Assembly (NCBI GenBank): GCA_016875255.1
Contig: VGRU01000024.1
Span: 1-27,131 of the forward strand
From: Deltaproteobacteria bacterium
GTDB lineage: Bacteria > Desulfobacterota > BSN033 > UBA1163
Length of the DNA: 27,131 bases
Direction: 5' to 3'
Shown: positions 22,319 through 27,131 of the stretch, in pieces
Layout of the letters: every line of letters begins with the position of its first letter
Numbering within the stretch: position 1 is the stretch's first letter
Made by a program: the position numbers and the translations under genes
The notes under the pieces: model-generated
The model's input: only the letters and a program-made list of their open reading frames with translations
Told to the model about the DNA's origin: nothing
Database searches by the model: none

Positions 22319-23584
22319 ATGCGGATCGACTTTCCTTATCCTGAAATCGAATCCCTGGAGATACCCGAGAGAAATCTCCTTGGAGTTTTCTCCCCTTCCA
22401 TCGTCGAGGTTGAAATGAGCGAAGAACAGATCATTGAGGAAGCGCTCTCTCACCCCATTGGGTCTCTTCCCCTATCCCGTATACTTAAGGGGCAGGAAAA
22501 GGTGCTGGTGGTGGTGGATGATTATACGAGGAGCACACCTGTCCAGAACATTCTCCCTTGTTTGATCAAAGAACTGGAGAAGGCTGGAATCAAAAAAGAC
22601 AGAATCCGAATCCTTGTCGCCCTTGGCACTCATCGCCCCATGACAGAAGAGGAGATGATCGGGAAGTTTGGACAAGAACTTTCGAGACAATACTCCATTC
22701 TCAATCACGCCTGGTGGGATTCTTCTCAGCTCATCCATCTCGGGGAGACAGAAAAGGGAACTCCCATCCTCGTTAACTGGATGGTTAAGGAAGTTGATTT
22801 CATCATCGGCGTCGGCCAGATCGTTCCGCACCGGGTCTCTGGATTCAGCGGCGGATGCAACATCATACAGCCTGGAATCTGCGGAGAGGAGACCACAGGT
22901 AAGACCCACTGGCTGAGCGCCCGATTCCGGGGCCGTGAGATTCTTGGAAAAATAGAAAATCCGGTAAAGGACGAGATTGAGCAAGTTGCCCTGAAAGCAG
23001 GATTAAAATGGATTATTAACACCATTCAGGACGGAACTGGCAGAACCGTTGATGCTGTTGCCGGAGATCCGCTCCTGGCCTATCGAAGGGGGGCCGCTCG
23101 ATCCCTCCAGGTCTCTCAAGCCAAACTCCCCCGGGATGCGGATATCGTAGTTGTGGATTCTCATCCCTACGACTCCGAGCTTTGGCTCGCTTCAAAAGGA
23201 ATCTATGCCTCGGAATTGGCGGTCAAACAGGATGGCGTGGTGATCCTGATCTCCCCTTGCCCGGAAGGGGTCTCTCCAAGCCATCCGGAGGTTCTGGAGT
23301 TCGGATATCAGACCTTCGAAACGGTTGATCAATGGGTGCGCCAGGGGAAGATCCCTAAATTGACAGCGGCAGCCCATCTCGTCCATGTGGGAAGGGTGAT
23401 CAAAGAAAGGGCGAAGGGCATAATGGTCTCTGGTGGAATATCGAAGGAGGAAACGGAGAGATTGGGATTTCTCTATGCCCGAGACCCTCAGGAGGCACTG
23501 GAAATCGCCTTTTCACGAACGGGCCGTCATGCAGGGGTCGCCATCCTTCAAAGGGGCGGGGAAATATTACCTGTGATTAAGTAA
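22319..23584 (+). CDS. LarA-family (nickel-pincer) racemase/epimerase homologue with Asn at the tether-lysine position
   Basis: This 421-residue protein has the length of lactate racemase LarA and the same order of motifs: VVVDDYTRSTP (Asp68, Arg71), ALGTHRPMT (His105), IVPHRVSGFSGG (His171), GKTHWL (His197) and NPVKDEIEQVA. Compared with LarA numbering (His108, His174, Lys184, His200) all catalytic histidines are found at a constant offset of three, but the lysine that covalently holds the nickel-pincer nucleotide in LarA is Asn181 (GGCNIIQPG). The family racemises or epimerises 2-hydroxy acids, including aldonates. The ATG at 22319 has GAGG at good spacing; a TTG at 22301 would extend into the heptad array. 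No NPN-cofactor genes (larB, larC, larE) are in the window. Context suggests C2 epimerisation of a sugar acid, which is an inference. Confidence 0.88.
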   Translation: MRIDFPYPEIESLEIPERNLLGVFSPSIVEVEMSEEQIIEEALSHPIGSLPLSRILKGQEKVLVVVDDYTRSTPVQNILPCLIKELEKAGIKKDRIRILVALGTHRPMTEEEMIGKFGQELSRQYSILNHAWWDSSQLIHLGETEKGTPILVNWMVKEVDFIIGVGQIVPHRVSGFSGGCNIIQPGICGEETTGKTHWLSARFRGREILGKIENPVKDEIEQVALKAGLKWIINTIQDGTGRTVDAVAGDPLLAYRRGAARSLQVSQAKLPRDADIVVVDSHPYDSELWLASKGIYASELAVKQDGVVILISPCPEGVSPSHPEVLEFGYQTFETVDQWVRQGKIPKLTAAAHLVHVGRVIKERAKGIMVSGGISKEETERLGFLYARDPQEALEIAFSRTGRHAGVAILQRGGEILPVIK

Positions 23585-23588
23585 GTAG

Positions 23589-23609
23589 CGTCGGCATTCA
23601 TTGCCGACG
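23589..23609. terminator. Perfect 8-bp hairpin in the LarA-MDR gap
   Basis: CGTCGGCA (23589-23596) pairs perfectly with TGCCGACG (23602-23609) across a 5-nt loop, four bases after the LarA-family stop codon. There is no T-run, so it is more likely an mRNA-stabilising or attenuating hairpin, or a dispersed palindrome, than a full terminator. Confidence 0.5.
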
Positions 23610-23632
23610 AGAACAGATTGGAGGAGGAGCAA

Positions 23633-24667
23633 ATGAAAGCCGTTGTAAAATATGGGAAGGGAAAGGGACTGGTTGAAATCCGGGAAGTCCCTGAACCCAA
23701 GATGAAAGAGGACGAGGTCTTAATCGAGGTGAAGGCCGTATCCGTCTGTGGAAGCGACCTCCACATCTACCATGACGCTCACCCCTACTGGCCTCCGGTT
23801 ATTCTGGGACATGAATTTTCAGGAGTGATTATTGATGTTGGAAAGGAGGTCGGAGGATGGAAGGTGGGGGATCGGGTCGTGACCGAAACCCGCACCGGAG
23901 CCTGTGGGGTTTGCTACACCTGCCAGAGCGGTTTTCCCCAGGCGTGCGAGCAAAAGAGAGCCTATGGCATTGGAACCAACGGGGCCTATGCCAAATATGT
24001 AGCAGGTCCTGCCCGGCTTCTTCATCGTCTTCCGGATACGATCTCTTTTGAAGCGGGGGCGGTCATTGAGCCCATTGCAATCTGCGTCACATCGATTCTT
24101 GAACGTTCCCAGTTGCAGGCAGGAGAATCGGTCCTCATCACCGGGCCCGGTCCCATTGGCCTGATCTCCCTTGCCATTGCAAAGGCGGCCGGAGCGAGGA
24201 TGATAGGGGTAACCGGAAGAAGTTCGGACGAAGGAATACGGTTTGAGAAGGCCAGAGAGCTGGGTGCGGATTTTACCATCAATGTCGATCAGGGAGATCC
24301 CGTTAAGATGATTCTTGAAATGACGAATGGCCTTGGGGTGGATATCCTTATTGAAACCTCGGGAGGTGGAAGAGCGATTTACCAGACCTTTGAGATGGTT
24401 AGAAGATTGGGCAGGATATGTGCCATTGGCATCTCCGGGAAAGAAGAGATACCCATTCCTTATGACCGGGGAATCTTTAAAGCCCTCCGGTATGACTTCT
24501 GTTTCTCCAGTAGCTGGACGGCCTGGGAAAAGGCCATTGGTTTAATCGGAAAAGGGCTCCTGCCCGCCGAAAAACTCATTACCCATCAACTTCCGCTCGG
24601 AAAATGGGAGGAAGCGTTCCGTTTATTAGAAAATCTTCAGGCCGCCAAAGTGATCTTGATCCCGTAG
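23633..24667 (+). CDS. Zinc-dependent medium-chain (MDR) alcohol dehydrogenase, polyol/sugar-acid type
   Basis: This 344-residue enzyme has the catalytic zinc ligands Cys39 (VCGSDLH), His60 and Glu61 (GHEFSG), the structural zinc set Cys91, Cys94, Cys97 and Cys105 (CGVCYTC then QAC), and the NAD-binding loop GPGPIG (171-176). It resembles sorbitol, threonine and idonate/galactonate dehydrogenases, which oxidise a secondary hydroxyl. GGAGGAGG directly upstream fixes the ATG at 23633 over the TTG at 23618. Next to a LarA-family epimerase and KDG/KDPG genes it probably acts on an aldonate or related polyol. Confidence 0.9.
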   Translation: MKAVVKYGKGKGLVEIREVPEPKMKEDEVLIEVKAVSVCGSDLHIYHDAHPYWPPVILGHEFSGVIIDVGKEVGGWKVGDRVVTETRTGACGVCYTCQSGFPQACEQKRAYGIGTNGAYAKYVAGPARLLHRLPDTISFEAGAVIEPIAICVTSILERSQLQAGESVLITGPGPIGLISLAIAKAAGARMIGVTGRSSDEGIRFEKARELGADFTINVDQGDPVKMILEMTNGLGVDILIETSGGGRAIYQTFEMVRRLGRICAIGISGKEEIPIPYDRGIFKALRYDFCFSSSWTAWEKAIGLIGKGLLPAEKLITHQLPLGKWEEAFRLLENLQAAKVILIP

Positions 24668-24680
24668 AGGAGAGGTTAAA

Positions 24681-25676
24681 ATGAAGCAACATCCCTATCA
24701 GGTGGTTATCACTGATTGTGATCATGGTTCTATCCAAGAAGAGAAGGAAGAATGTGTTCAAATCGGGGCGGAATTGGTCTTGGCCCAGGTGAGAGAAGAG
24801 GATGAATTAATCCGTGCCTGCAAAGAGGCGGACGGGCTGATCAACCAATACGCACTGCTTACCCGAAGGGTGTTAGAGCAACTTCCCAATTGCAAGGTGC
24901 TTGCCCGTTATGGGGTCGGAGTGGATTCCGTCGACCTTAAGGCCGCCACCGATCTTGGAATCATCGTCGCGAATGTGCCGGATTACTGCATCGAAGAGGT
25001 GGCGAGCCATGCGGCGGCATTGATTCTAACGCTTGCGAGAAAAACGGCCTTCTTCGATCGAATGGTAAAATCCAATCAGTGGGATTTTCGTCAGGGCATC
25101 CCTATTGGCCGGATCAGTGGAAAAACCCTTGGCTTGATCGGATCTGGAAAGATCGGCCTCGAGGTGGCAAAAATGATCTTCCCTTTCGGGGTCAAAGTTA
25201 TTGCTTATGACCCTTATCTCAAAGAGGTCCCTGAAGGCATTGAGCTTAAAGACTTCGATGCGGTTCTCAAGGAATCGGACTTCATCTCCATCCACTGCCC
25301 TTTGAATGACTCAACCCGCCACCTGATCGGAGAAAAAGAATTTAAAAAGATGGATAAAAAGCCTCTTCTCATTAACACTTCAAGGGGGCCCATCATCGAT
25401 GAGAAAGCCCTGATTCAGGCTCTGCAGGAAGGCCTCATCAATGGTGCGGGACTCGATGTGCTGGAGAAAGAGCCGCCCGATTCTAAAAATCCCATGCTCG
25501 CAATGGAGAATGTCATTTTCTCTCCACATGTGGGTTTCTATTCTGAAGAGTCAATCAGTGAATTGAAACGAAGAACAGCTAAAAATGTTTTGGATGTTCT
25601 GATCGGAAGGTGGCCCGGTTCCGTGGTGAATCAAGGGGTAAAAGGTAAGACACGGGCAGTCATCTCTGAGGATTAA
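24681..25676 (+). CDS. D-isomer-specific 2-hydroxyacid dehydrogenase, second gene
   Basis: This 331-residue protein has ARYGVGVDSVDL (75-86), the NAD loop GSGKIG (154-159) followed by Asp177 (AYDPY), NTSRGPIIDE with catalytic Arg235, Glu264 (EKEPP) and His283 (SPHVG). Asp at the end of beta 2 suggests NAD(H). It lacks an ACT domain. It shares the fold and the motif order of the divergent gene at 1509-2477, so the cluster carries two such enzymes, one at each end. It starts 13 bp after the MDR gene with GAGG and ends the plus-strand run; a convergent tatA begins 16 bp further on. Confidence 0.9.
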   Translation: MKQHPYQVVITDCDHGSIQEEKEECVQIGAELVLAQVREEDELIRACKEADGLINQYALLTRRVLEQLPNCKVLARYGVGVDSVDLKAATDLGIIVANVPDYCIEEVASHAAALILTLARKTAFFDRMVKSNQWDFRQGIPIGRISGKTLGLIGSGKIGLEVAKMIFPFGVKVIAYDPYLKEVPEGIELKDFDAVLKESDFISIHCPLNDSTRHLIGEKEFKKMDKKPLLINTSRGPIIDEKALIQALQEGLINGAGLDVLEKEPPDSKNPMLAMENVIFSPHVGFYSEESISELKRRTAKNVLDVLIGRWPGSVVNQGVKGKTRAVISED

Positions 25677-25692
25677 AACGGGGCATTCCTGC

Positions 25693-25983
25693 CTACTTTA
25701 GAAGTTTCGTTATATTCTTTACTTTATCAGCGGTCTCCTTGATCTCCCTGGCCTCCTTCAGGCCCGGAATCTCTTCAACTTTTTTCTTCAAATCGGAGAT
25801 TAGGCTTCCTTTCTGATTCTCTCCCTCTTTTCCCTTCTCCGGCTTTTTTTCTTCCTTTATTTTTCTCAGTTCCCTGATCGTCTTCCCGAGACCTTCCCCT
25901 ATTTCAGGAAGCCTCTTCGCCCCGAAAAGTAGAAAGATGATGACCAGAATAATCAGAATTTCAGGCAATCCCAGACCGAACAT
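25693..25983 (-). CDS. tatA: Sec-independent protein translocase TatA/TatB-family protein
   Basis: This 96-residue protein has the Tat layout: a short N-terminal membrane helix (residues about 5-21, LGLPEILIILVIIFLLFG), the hinge FGAKRLPEIGEGLGK, an amphipathic helix, and a charged lysine/glutamate-rich tail. TatA forms the pore-like component that moves folded proteins across the inner membrane. The FGxKRLPE pattern fits TatA; TatB cannot be fully excluded because of the long tail. GAGGAG precedes the ATG on the minus strand. No tatC is in the window. Confidence 0.9.
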   Translation of the reverse strand: MFGLGLPEILIILVIIFLLFGAKRLPEIGEGLGKTIRELRKIKEEKKPEKGKEGENQKGSLISDLKKKVEEIPGLKEAREIKETADKVKNITKLLK

Positions 25984-25995
25984 GACGAACTCCTC

Positions 25996-26091
25996 AGTTC
26001 GGAGTGCTTAGTTCGGAGCTCGGAGTTAAGAAAAAAATTCAAGAGCTTTATCTCTCTGTAATTTAACTCTCCGAACTACGAACTCCGAACT
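25996..26091. repeat. Long inverted repeat built of heptads (AGTTCGG)
   Basis: The left arm (25996-26030) is five 7-nt units, AGTTCGG appearing exactly twice with diverged units between; the right arm (26062-26091) is its imperfect reverse complement. The arms are separated by about 31 bp, so a strong stem-loop is expected in the message upstream of tatA. It lies directly beside the tatA ribosome-binding site. Confidence 0.7.
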
Positions 26092-26100
26092 CATTACTAA

Positions 26101-26409
26101 TTACCGATACTCCCAATGCCCCGGAACCCAGACCCAGCCTCTTCCCCTTGGCTCCCAGCGTCCTGGAACCCAGATGGCGTGAGGCTTCGGACGTTTATGC
26201 CAATGACCTGGAATCCAGACCCATTCTCCTCTCCGATGTTCCCAGTATCCAGGCCGCCAGACAACGTTAGAATGGGGAGGGGGGCCATAAACTTCTACAC
26301 GGGGTTCGGGTGGCCTGACATGGACCGCGCGAGGCGGGCAACCCCATAAGAAGATAGCCATCCCGCAGATGGCAACCAACAAAAAGAGGATGATTAATCT
26401 CCTGCCCAT
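26101..26409 (-). CDS. YXWGXW-repeat lipoprotein
   Basis: This 102-residue protein starts with a lipoprotein signal (MGRR, hydrophobic stretch, lipobox LWGC with Cys at about residue 24). The mature part is proline- and arginine-rich and carries four degenerate tryptophan repeats: WRPGYW, WVWIPGHW, IWVPGRW and WVWVPGHW. Such repeats define the YXWGXW family of small envelope proteins whose function is unknown. AAGGAGGG precedes the ATG. It lies behind a heptad inverted repeat from tatA and is the last confident gene before the repeat-rich right end. Confidence 0.82.
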   Translation of the reverse strand: MGRRLIILFLLVAICGMAIFLWGCPPRAVHVRPPEPRVEVYGPPPHSNVVWRPGYWEHRRGEWVWIPGHWHKRPKPHAIWVPGRWEPRGRGWVWVPGHWEYR

Positions 26410-26501
26410 GGGAATCCCTCCTTATATATTTTATATTTATACGATATTAGACTCCGATGCAAGAAAAATATTCAATTCACCCTCACCCTGCCTCTCCCCA
26501 C

Positions 26502-26680
26502 GGAGGCTGTTTCACAATTCACCGTTCACCCTTCGACATGCTCAGGGCGAACGGTTAAGTAGTTTATTTTTAACTTGCCGTTCTCCGTTCGTGGTGAGCC
26601 CTTCGATTTACCGTTCATCCGGAGGCTCTCGAAGGATGAACGGTTCACTCAGGACAGGGTTCTCGAACCATGAACGGAGT
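26502..26680. repeat. MITE-like palindromic repeat, copy 2
   Basis: This element matches 4665-4793 from GGAGGCTGT to CGAACCATGAACGGA in the same orientation. It contains the hairpin ACCGTTC...GAACGGT (26521-26555) and a terminal pair CTCCGTTC/GAACGGAG. Relative to copy 1 it has about 50 extra bases in its right half that themselves form an inverted pair (CCGTTCATCC with GGATGAACGG). Confidence 0.7.
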
Positions 26681-26686
26681 AAATAT

Positions 26687-26907
26687 CCCCCAGCAAAGCT
26701 GGGGGCTTTACGATTGCTGGCCCCTCAAAGGGGCCTATCCGCAATCGCAAAAGAATCTAATCCCCCTTCATCCCCCTTTGTCAAAAGGGGGAAAGATTTC
26801 TCCTCCCTTTGGCAAAGGGAGGTTGGGAGGGATTTTATAAAACGATTTCAAACAATTTATATTCCCGAAAATGTCAAACTCTGCGAGTCCCCCGGCAGAG
26901 CCGGGGG
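26687..26907. repeat. Cluster of strong hairpins
   Basis: Five perfect stems occur in 221 bp: CCCCCAGC-AAA-GCTGGGGG (26687-26705); CGATTGC/GCAATCG (26711-26747) enclosing GGCCCC-TCAAA-GGGGCC; CCCCCTTT-GTCA-AAAGGGGG (26772-26791); CCTCCCTTT-GGC-AAAGGGAGG (26802-26822); and CCCCCGGC-AGA-GCCGGGGG (26889-26907). The first and last are closely similar and both are followed by a short T-run, as if they mark the ends of one unit. No coding capacity. Confidence 0.65.
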
Positions 26908-27017
26908 TTTACCTAATTGCTAATTACGACACGGTCTTCCGGGGGGAGAGGATAGAGATGAGGAAGGATTATGGCTTGATTTTTTTTGATGTTTCAAATA
27001 TTTTCCATCTTTCGTAT

Positions 27018-27131
27018 TTAAGTTGAAAGCCTTGGGTTGAGTAGCCCGCAATGCTGATGGATCTTGAGTAAGAAGTATTTAACGTCTTTAAAGCCGTAGG
27101 CCATGCGGGATAGCCGTTTTATCTTGTTGTT
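27018..27131 (-). CDS. Transposase C-terminus, probable ISL3-like (continues beyond the window)
   Basis: Read on the minus strand from the right edge, the frame is open for 37 codons and ends in TAA at 27020-27018. It includes NNKIKRLSRMAYGFKD followed by VKYFLLKIHQHCG, which strongly resembles the extreme C-terminus of ISL3-type DDE transposases (NNKIK then a basic stretch and AYGFRD-YF-LKI). The bulk of the gene lies outside the window, so family and intactness are unproven. The spacer 26929-27017 would contain that element's terminal inverted repeat if it is intact. Confidence 0.6.
   Translation of the reverse strand, partial: NNKIKRLSRMAYGFKDVKYFLLKIHQHCGLLNPRLST

Larger units (their letters stand above)
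26410..27017. other. 608-bp gene-free, repeat-rich region
   Basis: I see no convincing gene here. One long plus-strand open frame (26369-26923) runs across palindromes and starts inside the antisense lipoprotein gene, so I discount it. The stretch holds the second copy of the 4665 repeat, then a row of strong hairpins (listed separately), and ends with about 90 bp of AT-rich DNA next to a transposase remnant. Confidence 0.6.

Noticed and set aside
22472..22984. 170-codon antisense frame over the LarA-family gene
   Set aside because: Shadow frame; the plus-strand protein has complete family motifs.
26369..26923. 184-codon plus-strand open frame at the right end
   Set aside because: It begins inside the antisense lipoprotein gene and runs across palindromic repeats; the translation has no domain character.
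1..27131. tRNA or rRNA genes
   Set aside because: No cloverleaf with a T-arm GTTCRANNC pattern and acceptor pairing, and no rRNA sequence, was noticed by eye on either strand; a tRNAscan run would be decisive.

Overview
The window is about 27 kb at moderate GC and carries almost exclusively one long plus-strand run of genes, from an IclR-type regulator (2772) to a 2-hydroxyacid dehydrogenase (25676). The content points to an anaerobic or syntrophic proteobacterium of the old Deltaproteobacteria (Desulfobacterota) type: stacked TRAP and tripartite tricarboxylate (TTT) transporters, an Entner-Doudoroff lower branch, a YXWGXW lipoprotein, and intergenic spaces full of palindromic and short-period repeats. 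The taxonomic guess is an inference; no RNA gene or universal marker is present to confirm it.

Layout. 1-1421: the 3' part of an exported SAM-methyltransferase-like protein and an M23 (LytM) peptidase-like protein. 1509-2477 (minus): a PGDH-like 2-hydroxyacid dehydrogenase, separated by a 294-bp spacer from the divergent IclR regulator, whose promoter region carries a perfect 15-bp palindrome. 3635-8834: a TRAP transporter (DctP, DctQ, DctM) followed by a tandem second copy of dctQM in which dctQ is broken and dctM is intact. 8844-9590: an SDR dehydrogenase. 9643-13697: a TctB-TctA-TctC transporter plus an orphan DctP-like lipoprotein. 13798-14916: an M24/creatinase-fold protein that has lost nearly all metal ligands. 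15001-17973: a further complete TRAP transporter. 17983-20503: two Gfo/Idh/MocA oxidoreductases flanking a small ABM-fold protein. 20557-25676: KDG kinase, KDPG aldolase, a LarA-family (nickel-pincer racemase/epimerase) protein, a zinc-dependent MDR alcohol dehydrogenase and a second 2-hydroxyacid dehydrogenase. 25693-26409 (minus): TatA and a YXWGXW-repeat lipoprotein. 26410-27131: a repeat-rich spacer and the C-terminal end of a transposase running off the right edge.

How the genes work together (inference from families and order): several periplasmic binding proteins capture carboxylates, probably sugar acids; the transporters import them; the dehydrogenases and the LarA-family protein change stereochemistry or oxidation state; KdgK and Eda convert 2-keto-3-deoxygluconate to pyruvate and glyceraldehyde 3-phosphate. 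No sugar-acid dehydratase is in the window, so either the KDG-forming step is elsewhere or it is done in an unfamiliar way. The IclR protein is the obvious candidate regulator.

The most unusual structure is not a gene. At least seven intergenic gaps carry short arrays with an exact or near-exact 7-nt period, each with its own heptamer; one further gap has a period-8 inverted array and one a period-6 array. The other observations most worth following are the LarA-family protein lacking the cofactor-tethering lysine, the metal-ligand-less M24 protein, and the dctQM duplication with decay of dctQ and a 170-bp identical tract in dctM.
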